Assembly: GCA_963823675.1 (NCBI GenBank)
Contig: CAWGMT010000013.1
Span: forward strand, 1,054,001 to 1,118,000
Direction: 5' to 3'
Length of the DNA stretch: 64,000 nucleotides
DNA from: CAWGMT01 sp963823675
GTDB taxonomy: Bacteria > Planctomycetota > Planctomycetia > Isosphaerales > Isosphaeraceae
Every line of letters begins with the position of its first letter. The stretch's first letter is position 1. The notes beneath the pieces are model-generated. The model was not told the origin of the DNA, did no database searches, and saw only the letters and a program-made list of their open reading frames with translations. Of the stretch, positions 19,356 to 28,413 are shown one piece after another. Made by a program: the position numbers and the translations under genes.

Positions 19356-21023
19356 ATGATGGGTGAAGCTGCAACCGAGCGACAGTTCGTTGACCCTCCC
19401 CTCCGGGTGATGTCCCTGCACGCCCTGGCGTACTGCCAACGCCTCTTCTACCTCGAGGAGGTCGAGGAGATTCGCGTTGCCGACGACCGGGTCTACGCCG
19501 GGCGCGAATTGCACAGCTCGCTCGAAGCTGACGAGGAGGGCGAGGAGACCCAGCTCGAGCTGGCCGACCCCGAGCTCGGGCTCTTCGGCAAGGTGGACGC
19601 GATCCGCCGCCGGGACGGGTCGCTCTTGCCCTACGAGCACAAGCGCGGCCGCTGCCGGCGCGGCGATTCTGGGCCTGAAGCCTGGCCTTCCGACCGCTTG
19701 CAGGTCATCGCCTATTCCGCGCTCATCGCCTCGACCACCGGCCAGCCCGTCGCCGAGGGCCGCATTCGCTACCACGCCGACAACGTCACCGTCCGCGTCG
19801 CGTTCAATGACGAGGCACGCGAGGAGCTGGCAGCCGCCATCACCACGGCGCGGCGGCTGCGCCAGACGACCGAACGGCCGCCGGTCACCGAGAACGAACG
19901 CCTTTGCGTCCATTGCTCGCTCGCCCCCGTCTGCCTCCCCGAGGAAGTCCGGCAGGCCGAGCAGCCCGATCATGAGCCATTGCGCCTCTTTCCGCCCGAT
20001 CGCGACGGTACCAGCCTCCATGTCCTGACCCACGGCGCATCGGTCGGCCGCAGCAAGGCGGAGCTGGTCGTCAAGACGCCCGACGAGGCACCGGCCAGCA
20101 AGCACCCGATCCGCGAGCTCGACTCGGTGTTGCTCCACGGCTATGCCCAGATCACGACCCAGGCCATCAACCTCTGCGTCGACAACGACGTCGCGGTCCA
20201 CTGGCTGACGACCTCGGGCTGGCACGTCGCCAGTCTGACGTCCACGTCCGGCCAGGTTCAGCGCCGGGTGCGGCAATACCGCGCTCTTGCCGACGAAACG
20301 ACGTGCCTCCGGCTGGCTCGCGCGCTGGTTCGCGCCAAGGTCGAGGGGCAGCATCGCTACCTGCTCCGTGGCTCGCGGGGCGAGCCCGCGGAGCGCGACG
20401 CCATGCTCGCCCACCTCGTCCCGCTCCGCTCGGCCTTGGCGTCGCTCGACCAGGCCGCCGACCGCGACTCGCTCCGCGGCCTGGAGGGCTCGGCCGCCGT
20501 CGGCTACTTCCAGGGCCTGGCCCGGCTGATCAACCCGACGGTTCCCGAGTCGCTCCATTATTCCACTCGCAGCCGCCGCCCTCCCATGGATCGGTTCAAT
20601 GCGGTCTTGAGCTTCGGTTATGCGTTACTGCACACGGCCGTTACCAGGGCCTTGCTCGCTTCTGGCCTCGAGCCGTCGCTCGGTTTTTTCCACACTCCGC
20701 GGAGCGCGGCCTATCCTCTGGTGCTCGACCTCATGGAGCTGTTCCGGGTGCCGCTCTGGGACATGGTCGTGATCGGCGCGCTTAACCGCGGCCAGTGGGA
20801 CCCGGAGGCCGATTTCATCGCGACCAAGGCGAAGGTCTGGCTCTCCGACGACGGCCGCAAGAAGGCGATCGGGCTGTTTGAATCACGGCTCGACGAGACC
20901 TGGAAACACCCGGTCATCGGCTACTCGCTGTCGTATGCGCGGACGATCGAGCTCGAGGCCCGGCTGCTCGAGAAGGAGTGGACCGGCGAGCCAGGGCTCT
21001 TCGCCCGGATGAGACTCCGCTGA
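19356..21023 (+). CDS. cas4-cas1: Cas4-Cas1 fusion protein
   Basis: A 555-residue fusion. The N-terminal Cas4 part (about 1-205) has YCQRLFYLEEV with the first cluster Cys, the RecB-type GKVDAIRRRDG and PYEHKRGR nuclease motifs, and CVHCSLAPVC with the remaining Cys ligands. The Cas1 integrase part (about 215-555) has GLEGSAAVGYFQG with the metal-binding Glu (about 375) and LGFFHTPRSAAYPLVLDLME with the His and Asp ligands. Fusion couples PAM-dependent trimming of prespacers to integration. The frame is complete and all ligands are present. Fusions of this kind are best known from subtype I-G (I-U), but they also occur in other type I loci. The gene's 3' end is repeated downstream. Confidence 0.92.
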   Translation: MMGEAATERQFVDPPLRVMSLHALAYCQRLFYLEEVEEIRVADDRVYAGRELHSSLEADEEGEETQLELADPELGLFGKVDAIRRRDGSLLPYEHKRGRCRRGDSGPEAWPSDRLQVIAYSALIASTTGQPVAEGRIRYHADNVTVRVAFNDEAREELAAAITTARRLRQTTERPPVTENERLCVHCSLAPVCLPEEVRQAEQPDHEPLRLFPPDRDGTSLHVLTHGASVGRSKAELVVKTPDEAPASKHPIRELDSVLLHGYAQITTQAINLCVDNDVAVHWLTTSGWHVASLTSTSGQVQRRVRQYRALADETTCLRLARALVRAKVEGQHRYLLRGSRGEPAERDAMLAHLVPLRSALASLDQAADRDSLRGLEGSAAVGYFQGLARLINPTVPESLHYSTRSRRPPMDRFNAVLSFGYALLHTAVTRALLASGLEPSLGFFHTPRSAAYPLVLDLMELFRVPLWDMVVIGALNRGQWDPEADFIATKAKVWLSDDGRKKAIGLFESRLDETWKHPVIGYSLSYARTIELEARLLEKEWTGEPGLFARMRLR

Positions 21024-21176
21024 ACTGGCACCTGAAGTAGTCCTCACGCTCCGCGTGAGGTCGGATGGTTCTTCGCCCGGATGAGACTTCGCTGAACAGG
21101 CACCTGAAGCAGTCCTCACGCTCCGCGTGAGGTCGGATGGCTCTTCGCCCGAATGAGAGCTCGCTGAACAGGCACG
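20997..21176 (+). repeat. 72-bp tandem duplication of the cas4-cas1 3' end with a palindrome
   Basis: A 72-bp unit is repeated about 2.5 times with few mismatches (period 72 from 20997). Each unit contains the last codons and stop of cas4-cas1 (TCTTCGCCCGGATGAGAC and so on) followed by a palindrome CCTCACGC-TCC-GCGTGAGG (21042-21060 and 21114-21132). The palindrome and its AGTAGTC side are related to elements at 36695 and 42967. The third partial copy holds only the coding-end part. Confidence 0.85.
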
Positions 21177-21181
21177 GTTCC

Positions 21182-21480
21182 ATGAGCGATTCGAAGTGGT
21201 GGTTGGTCTGCTACGACGTCCGCGACCCGCGCGGCTGCGCCGCGCCGCCAAGATACTGGAAGGGACGGGCCAGCGGATGCAATACTCCGTGTTCCGCTGC
21301 TGGATGAACCCGACCGAGATGCAGCGCCTTCGATGGGAGTTGACCGAGGTGCTCGACGCCGAGGACGACGTCTTGATGATCCCACTCTGCTCGCGGTGCG
21401 TCGAGGGGATGGAGACGACCCACTCAGCGCACAACGTGCCGAACTGGCCAGACGCGCCCGAGCCGTATCGCGTGGTTTGA
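21182..21480 (+). CDS. cas2: Cas2 integrase subunit (one frame break)
   Basis: The start at 21182 gives MSDSKWWLVCYDVRDPR, the first strand of Cas2 with the conserved Asp. One missing base near 21232 shifts the frame; the rest reads RRAAKILEGTGQRMQYSVF and LMIPLCSRCVEGMETTH to the stop at 21480. The whole protein would be about 99 residues, normal for Cas2. With Cas1 it forms the integration complex. As with cas8, the break is in a GC run and probably a sequence error. It closes the cas operon next to the leader. Confidence 0.85.
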
Positions 21481-21786
21481 ACCATTTTTTCCGGGTCGGA
21501 ATGGGCTCCCAGGCGATTGTGCGCGGCTTTTTCACAATTCAAGCATCTGAGGCTGGCGCGTGCTCGATGAAGGTTGATCATCGTTAACGGTTGATTTAAC
21601 TTGAGGATACGGCTCATTGTCAATTCGGAGGATCCATGACTGTTCGTAATCCGTGGAGAACAGGATGTTTAGAACGCGGGGGCACCGCCCGCTCGGCCCA
21701 TCGCACGAGCCATCCGCGAGGTTGCGACAAGGCCCTTGAAAAGCCGTGCCGCAAGCGGTGGAATGGTAGTCGGTTGGGAATGGGCA
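21481..21786 (+). promoter_or_regulatory. CRISPR leader region
   Basis: This stretch of about 306 bases between cas2 and the first repeat is richer in A/T in its first half (about 21484-21630) than the flanks, as expected of a leader that contains the array promoter and integration signals. A frame starting at ATG 21636, preceded by GGAGG, runs 60 codons into the first repeat; it may be chance. I cannot assign an IHF site. No rho-independent terminator is obvious after cas2. Confidence 0.55.
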
Positions 21787-24700
21787 GTGCCCACCTCTGT
21801 GATGCCGAAAGGCGTTGAGCACATCGCGCGACGGCGACCGACTCGCGCGACCGCGATCGCGTGCCCACCTCTGTGATGCCGAAAGGCGTTGAGCACGCTT
21901 GCAACAGGATGGCCTTCAGCCGGTCGCAGCTCGTGCCCACCTCTGTGATGCCGAAAGGCGTTGAGCACTTGACGCCTGGAATCGTGCGGAGCGCCGCGAA
22001 CGGGTGCCCACCTCTGTGATGCCGAAAGGCGTTGAGCACATCGATCGACCAGAAAAGGTAGGGGTAAACGTCGGGTGCCCACCTCTGTGATGCCGAAAGG
22101 CGTTGAGCACATCTGGCGTTTCGTGAGCCCATCCTTGTTGTCCTTGAGTGCCCACCTCTGTGATGCCGAAAGGCGTTGAGCACACACTCCGGCCACCGAC
22201 CGGATGAAGCACCTCCTCCAGGTGCCCACCTCTGTGATGCCGAAAGGCGTTGAGCACCCCGCAACCGTGCGTACCATTCCGCATCCTGGCTGGTGCCCAC
22301 CTCTGTGATGCCGAAAGGCGTTGAGCACTCTGGGATTCGCCGCACGATCTCCGGCTTACTGTTGTGCCCACCTCTGTGATGCCGAAAGGCGTTGAGCACC
22401 CGTAAAGCCGGCACGCGTAGCACCGGATCACGACCAGTGCCCACCTCTGTGATGCCGAAAGGCGTTGAGCACGCTTGTGCTTGTTCTGGAAGCCAGGAAA
22501 TCGCTTTGTGTGCCCACCTCTGTGATGCCGAAAGGCGTTGAGCACATCCAGGGAAAGCAGTACCTCGTGGGGAAGTACACGTGCCCACCTCTGTGATGCC
22601 GAAAGGCGTTGAGCACGCTGTCGCGAGTTTAGGATAAGCCTTGATGTCCGAAAGTGCCCACCTCTGTGATGCCGAAAGGCGTTGAGCACTAATCCGGCAA
22701 TTCGTGCGTTTGTTTCGTCTTTGTTGTGCCCACCTCTGTGATGCCGAAAGGCGTTGAGCACTCGAACGGAAACGGAGCCATCGCTGGGGCCTGCTGGTGC
22801 CCACCTCTGTGATGCCGAAAGGCGTTGAGCACACTACCTCCCCGAAAACCGATGCCCCGACGTGATGTGCCCACCTCTGTGATGCCGAAAGGCGTTGAGC
22901 ACGCTGGTGATACGAGGACCTGGCCGCGGCGGTCGCCGTGCCCACCTCTGTGATGCCGAAAGGCGTTGAGCACTCTAAGGAGGTGAGCAATGGCAGGTTT
23001 GGCTAATGGTGCCCACCTCTGTGATGCCGAAAGGCGTTGAGCACAACAGATCGGTGTCGGCCGAATTGAGTTGGCCTAGTGCCCACCTCTGTGATGCCGA
23101 AAGGCGTTGAGCACCCATAGATGCGGCGGTTGCAGGTCGGGCAGCGGACCGTGCCCACCTCTGTGATGCCGAAAGGCGTTGAGCACCAGTTGACGTAGCG
23201 CACCGACTCGCTGGCTGTGTTAGTGCCCACCTCTGTGATGCCGAAAGGCGTTGAGCACGCGATGAGATGTGCCGACGGCTGCCAGAGGGAGAGGTGCCCA
23301 CCTCTGTGATGCCGAAAGGCGTTGAGCACATCAACGCCTCCGGATTATCATCGGTCGCCTCAATGAGTGCCCACCTCTGTGATGCCGAAAGGCGTTGAGC
23401 ACGCTGCGATTTCCGATTCGTCGCGCTCGATCGGCATTGTGCCCACCTCTGTGATGCCGAAAGGCGTTGAGCACCCCAGCTGATCGACTGCCACCCGCCG
23501 GTTTTCCAGTGCCCACCTCTGTGATGCCGAAAGGCGTTGAGCACATGAATGAACCATTGCGCGCGATCCAGGCCCTGGCGTGCCCACCTCTGTGATGCCG
23601 AAAGGCGTTGAGCACTCGCTCTCTGCCCCGATTTCCTGTACGCGTTTATTGTGCCCACCTCTGTGATGCCGAAAGGCGTTGAGCACACGTCGACCACGTC
23701 CGATTTTCGACGCGCTTATGAGTGCCCACCTCTGTGATGCCGAAAGGCGTTGAGCACATCTCGGGGTCCGATCGATTGAGGCGGGCAATGCTGTGCCCAC
23801 CTCTGTGATGCCGAAAGGCGTTGAGCACACTCAGTTCCTGGGGTTGCTGGGCCTGGTCATTGCGGTGCCCACCTCTGTGATGCCGAAAGGCGTTGAGCAC
23901 ACGCGCTGTGCGATCTGTGCGCGTCCACGATGGCGAGTGCCCACCTCTGTGATGCCGAAAGGCGTTGAGCACGATTCCAGCTCAAACTGACCTCATCGAG
24001 CCCGGCGTGTGCCCACCTCTGTGATGCCGAAAGGCGTTGAGCACAGACGATGCTCAGGCATTGCATCTAACGCGGCCGCGTGCCCACCTCTGTGATGCCG
24101 AAAGGCGTTGAGCACACGTCCTGCGGAGTGCCGACCGCATTGGCGACGGTCACGTGCCCACCTCTGTGATGCCGAAAGGCGTTGAGCACGCTGATCTGGG
24201 GGCGAACGCCCGAATCGAGGAATTGTGCCCACCTCTGTGATGCCGAAAGGCGTTGAGCACATGGAAACATGGCCGATGAAGCCCGCGGATATCACGTGCC
24301 CACCTCTGTGATGCCGAAAGGCGTTGAGCACAATCCGAATCCGGCGCAGATTTTCTCTTTCGGGTCGTGCCCACCTCTGTGATGCCGAAAGGCGTTGAGC
24401 ACCTCGAGACGCAGGAAGAGTACGTCCACGACCTCGAGTGCCCACCTCTGTGATGCCGAAAGGCGTTGAGCACTCGCTGTCAGCGAAGAACCTGTACGTC
24501 AGCCAGGGCGGTGCCCACCTCTGTGATGCCGAAAGGCGTTGAGCACAACGTCAAAGCAGGGATGGTTGCACTCGTTCTGAGTGTGCCCACCTCTGTGATG
24601 CCGAAAGGCGTTGAGCACATACGTCCCGCCCTCGGTCGTGCCGCCGACCCAGAGTGCCCACCTCTGTGATGCCGAAAGGCGTTGAGCACAAGCGGAGAGG

Positions 24701-26117
24701 AAAGAAGCCGGCCGCGCGCAACGGGTGCCCACCTCTGTGATGCCGAAAGGCGTTGAGCACACATGGCCTACTGGTGGCCGAAGCTCCAGGCAACCGGGTG
24801 CCCACCTCTGTGATGCCGAAAGGCGTTGAGCACAATACCGCGATCGTGACTAGCTCGCGGCCATCCCGTGCCCACCTCTGTGATGCCGAAAGGCGTTGAG
24901 CACGGCGAACCGAAAGGCGATCGCGTCCCTGATCGCGTGTGCCCACCTCTGTGATGCCGAAAGGCGTTGAGCACCCGAGCAAGGTCAGCACGCTGGCGAC
25001 GCTCAGGTCGTGCCCACCTCTGTGATGCCGAAAGGCGTTGAGCACTTGTCAGCGCGAAGAACGCCAGCGCCATCAGGGCCGTGCCCACCTCTGTGATGCC
25101 GAAAGGCGTTGAGCACACGCGCGGCGAGATGGATCGCAACAACCGGGAGTTGTGCCCACCTCTGTGATGCCGAAAGGCGTTGAGCACAGAAACGGACCAC
25201 TCTTCCTGAACACCAAAGGCGCAGTGCCCACCTCTGTGATGCCGAAAGGCGTTGAGCACAGGTTGAGACCGACGCCATCGACCGCGAGAACGGGTGCCCA
25301 CCTCTGTGATGCCGAAAGGCGTTGAGCACCGCCCCCGGCACGGCAGCTTGCCGGCGAGGGCCCTGATGTGCCCACCTCTGTGATGCCGAAAGGCGTTGAG
25401 CACTGCTCCTTGGCAGGGCCGACAAGATCTTCGGATGAGTGCCCACCTCTGTGATGCCGAAAGGCGTTGAGCACCGCAGCCTGACCAACTAACTCGGCTT
25501 GACGCCGGCGTGCCCACCTCTGTGATGCCGAAAGGCGTTGAGCACTTGACTGTGATGCCGACCAGCGGAAGGCTGTTGCAGCGTGCCCACCTCTGTGATG
25601 CCGAAAGGCGTTGAGCACTCAATTGGCTACCCATCCCAGGAAAACGAGGGATGTGCCCACCTCTGTGATGCCGAAAGGCGTTGAGCACTATTGATCGTCG
25701 CCGAACGGCTCGAGCGCCTTGGTGTGCCCACCTCTGTGATGCCGAAAGGCGTTGAGCAAACGCGAGAGCGATCACAGCGATAACGCACGGAGTAGTGCCC
25801 ACCTCTGTGATGCCGAAAGGCGTTGAGCACCACAAGCCGCGCTCTTACCACTCGCTTCGAGAGGCGGTGCCCACCTCTGTGATGCCGAAAGGCGTTGAGC
25901 ACCCGCGGCGCGGCATCTCCCTGGTCGACACCGCGTCGAGTGCCCACCTCTGTGATGCCGAAAGGCGTTGAGCACTCCTGGACGAAGTGGCGGCGACCGC
26001 GAACGGGTGGGTGCCCACCTCTGTGATGCCGAAAGGCGTTGAGCACAAGGGTCGTGTGCGGACCTTGAAGGAGGTCGTCGCGTGCCCACCTCTGTGATGC
26101 CGAAAGGCGTTGAGCAC
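21787..26117 (+). CRISPR. CRISPR array, about 61 repeats of 36 bp
   Basis: By eye I count 61 copies of a 36-base repeat that starts GTGCCCACC and ends GTTGAGCAC, first at 21787-21822, last at 26082-26117, separated by 60 spacers of about 35-38 bases. All copies I read are identical except that starting at 25724, whose last base is A instead of C. The core GATGCCGAAAGGCGTT can form a short stem with a GAAA loop, leaving TTGAGCAC (8 bases) at the 3' end, as in Cas6 processing; this and the adjacent cas2 argue for transcription on the plus strand with the leader at 21.5-21.8 kb. The near-invariance of the repeats suggests an array that is or recently was active. Confidence 0.97.
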
Positions 26118-26563
26118 TGTGTGGGATGCGAAAAAAGCGACTTGTAACCGTTCACGCCCCAGGGGTCAGCGGACCCCGGGGTTCGAGGCAATGGTCCGCG
26201 ACGTTGATGCACGACTCGCATGGAACTCCGCAGGTTGGTGCAAACCGCAATCGTCCCGCCCGACTGGTCTGAAGCGAAGTCACCGCCAAGACGCCAAGAA
26301 CGCCAAGAACGCCAAGAACGCCGACCAACCGGCTCATAGCCCATGGACCATCCGTCTCATGGTCTTTGGTCTTATTCCTTGCGCCTTCCCTTTGCGCCCT
26401 TCGCGCCTTCGCGGTGGGAAATTGAAAAAATCTCAAGCGAGAAACTCACCGCGAAGACGCCAAGAACGCCAAGAAAGTCGACCAACCGGCTCATGGCCCA
26501 TTGATCATCCGTCTCATGGTCTTTGGTCCGCGATTGCCTCGGCCGGCAGCGCGACCGACGCGA
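26118..26563. repeat. Intergenic region with duplicated segments and CGCCAAGAA repeats
   Basis: Two related segments, about 26277-26375 and 26440-26530, share AAGACGCCAAGAACGCCAAG-type direct repeats and the strings GACCAACCGGCTCAT and CATCCGTCTCATGGTCTTTG. The first has four CGCCAAGAA units in tandem. No gene is supported. Such blocks are typical dispersed intergenic repeats. Confidence 0.7.
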
Positions 26564-27733
26564 CTATTTCGCGCGACGTTTGATTGCGTAGCCATATTGA
26601 ATTGGCCACGACGGTTCGCCGCCCAGTTCGTGCTGGGCTTTCAGCGCCCAGTATGGCTCGCGCAGCAGTTCCCGCGCCAGGAAGACAAGGTCTGCGTCGC
26701 CGCCGGTGATGATCTCGTTCGCGTGTTGCGGTTCCGTGATGAGCCCGACCGTGCCTGTCCTGATTCCGGCTTCACAGCGGATGCGACGGGCAAAGGGTAC
26801 CTGATAGCCCTTGCCGACGGGGATGCGAGCCCTCGGCGTCATTCCGCCAGATGAAACGTCGATTAAATCGACACCCAGATCCTTGAGTCGCCGGCACAGG
26901 ATCACGGAATGGTCGATGTCCCAGCCCTCCTCCACCCAGTCCGTCGCGGAAATGCGGACAAAAAGCGGCACTTCCTCCGGGAGCAACTGCCGGATGCGCT
27001 GGCTGACTTCGAGCAGCAAACGCATGCGGTTCTCCAGCGTGCCGCCATACGAGTCGGTTCTGCGGTTGCTGATCGGCGACAGGAATTCATGCAACAGATA
27101 GCCGTGAGCCGCATGGATCTCGATGATTTGAAAGCCGGCTGCAAGTGCCCGCGCAGCCGCGGCTTCGAAAGCGTCGATAATTCCATGGATACCCGCTTGG
27201 TCGAGTTCCAACGGCGGTGGATCGGCGTCATCAAAGGGAATGGGGCTGGGGCCGATGACGTCCCAGCCGCCCTGCCCAGGCTGGAGCGTCGCGCCGCCAC
27301 GCCAGGGAAGATCGTGACTGGCTTTGCGGCCCGCGTGCGCGAGCTGAATGCCGGCGGCGGCACCCTGAGAACGGACGAACGTCGCGATGCGAGCCAACGG
27401 CTCGGCGTGTGCGTCGGTCCAGATTCCCATGTCGCCGGGCGAAATGCGGCCCTGCCGCGTGACCGCAGTCGCCTCGACCATCACGAGCGCGACTCCGCCC
27501 GCAGCTCGACTTCCCAGGTGTACCAGGTGCCAATCATTCGCCATGCCCTCCTCGGCACTGTATTGACACATGGGAGACATGCCGATTCGATTGCGGAGCT
27601 GGAGCCCACGAAGGGACAACGGACTCAGCAGATCGATCTCCGGCACGCGTCGATCGTGTTCAGTGTGCGAAGGACAGCCATGTGACGGCCCACGGAGATC
27701 GGTAGTCCGCGTCTGATTATCCTGGTTTTGCAT
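26564..27733 (-). CDS. NADH:flavin oxidoreductase, old yellow enzyme family (YqjM/NamA-like)
   Basis: A 389-residue FMN-dependent ene-reductase of the YqjM/xenobiotic-reductase class. Motifs: LQLRNRIGMSPMCQYSAEEG (Cys of the YqjM-type active site), IQLAHAGRKAS, IIEIHAAHGYLLHEFLSP (His pair binding the substrate), SNRRTDSYGGTLENRMR, and a late TGTVGLITEPQHANEII for FMN phosphate binding. It reduces activated C=C bonds with NAD(P)H. The ATG at 27733 has AAGAGGA at 7 nt and is used, but its first 30 residues are not family-like; a GTG at 27646 gives a normal 360-residue protein. It is a single gene between repeat blocks. Confidence 0.85.
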   Translation of the reverse strand: MQNQDNQTRTTDLRGPSHGCPSHTEHDRRVPEIDLLSPLSLRGLQLRNRIGMSPMCQYSAEEGMANDWHLVHLGSRAAGGVALVMVEATAVTRQGRISPGDMGIWTDAHAEPLARIATFVRSQGAAAGIQLAHAGRKASHDLPWRGGATLQPGQGGWDVIGPSPIPFDDADPPPLELDQAGIHGIIDAFEAAAARALAAGFQIIEIHAAHGYLLHEFLSPISNRRTDSYGGTLENRMRLLLEVSQRIRQLLPEEVPLFVRISATDWVEEGWDIDHSVILCRRLKDLGVDLIDVSSGGMTPRARIPVGKGYQVPFARRIRCEAGIRTGTVGLITEPQHANEIITGGDADLVFLARELLREPYWALKAQHELGGEPSWPIQYGYAIKRRAK

Positions 27734-27785
27734 CGTGCAGTCCTCTTATCTGTCCCGATTGCCATTGAACCGTTACAACTTAACA

Positions 27786-27999
27786 GAGCGTTGCATAAGG
27801 AAGGAATCCCTTGGGCGAAGAGCGGCGGGCACGAGGCCCGCCCCACTGGGAAAATCCCAGAAGCTTTTAGTGGGGCGGGCGTCTCTGCCCGCCTCCGGAC
27901 AGCGAGCATGAGGCCCGCCCGACTGGGAAAGCCCCAGGAGCTTTTAGTGGGGCGGGCGTCTCTGCCCGCCTCCGGACTTGCCTTCTTCATGCAACGCTC
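27786..27999. mobile_element. MITE-like element with terminal inverted repeats
   Basis: The ends GAGCGTTGCAT (27786-27796) and ATGCAACGCTC (27989-27999) are perfect 11-bp inverted repeats, with partial pairing continuing inward. Inside are two related units containing GAGGCCCGCC and GGGGCGGGCGTCTCTGCCC, a palindromic motif also repeated at 44.4 kb. No transposase is encoded. I see no clear target-site duplication, so mobility is inference. Confidence 0.5.
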
Positions 28000-28021
28000 A
28001 GTAATGCGCCCATGCGCTTCC

Positions 28022-28138
28022 GAAGCCTCGGACAGCTTCAACGCCATGGCCACGCACCGGGTGCGGGTTGCCAGCGCCAAGGAGGTTGACTCCGAGCTGA
28101 TCGGCTGGCTGCGGCAGGCTTATGAGAAAGCTCTGTAG
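28022..28138 (+). pseudogene. 3' remnant of a DUF5655-like gene
   Basis: The last 38 codons before the stop at 28138 read SDSFNAMATHRVRVASAKEV and then a Leu/Trp-rich tail, resembling the C-terminus of DUF5655-type proteins. The upstream part of the gene is missing; in its place lies the MITE-like block ending at 27999. No start or ribosome binding site is present for a short product. Insertion followed by loss of the 5' part is the likely history. Confidence 0.4.
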
Positions 28139-28413
28139 ATTTTTATTGGCATTGATATTTCCTCGGCGTTATTATCGACAGATATGCCCTGGGAATCGGC
28201 GGTCGAGGCCGTGACCAGGGCGGCAGCATGCCGGAGATTGGCCGGGCACGGCGATCTCCCAGGCCCTCCATGCCCGGATTGCGGTGGGATCGCGCGGCTT
28301 CAAACCTGCGGCCTCGTTTCAAAGTTTTTCCCCCGATCGCGCGTCCTTTCCGTCGTCGGCCGTGCCGGCGATGGACGTGCGTGCCTCCCAATTTGTTGGT
28401 AAGGAGTCTGAAG

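Noticed and set aside
21620..26344. Many minus-strand ORFs of up to 456 codons across the array (for example 21620-22990 and 24768-25835)
   Set aside because: They translate the CRISPR repeat over and over (STPFGITEVGT and AQRLSASQRW); the repeat lacks stops in those frames. They are not genes.
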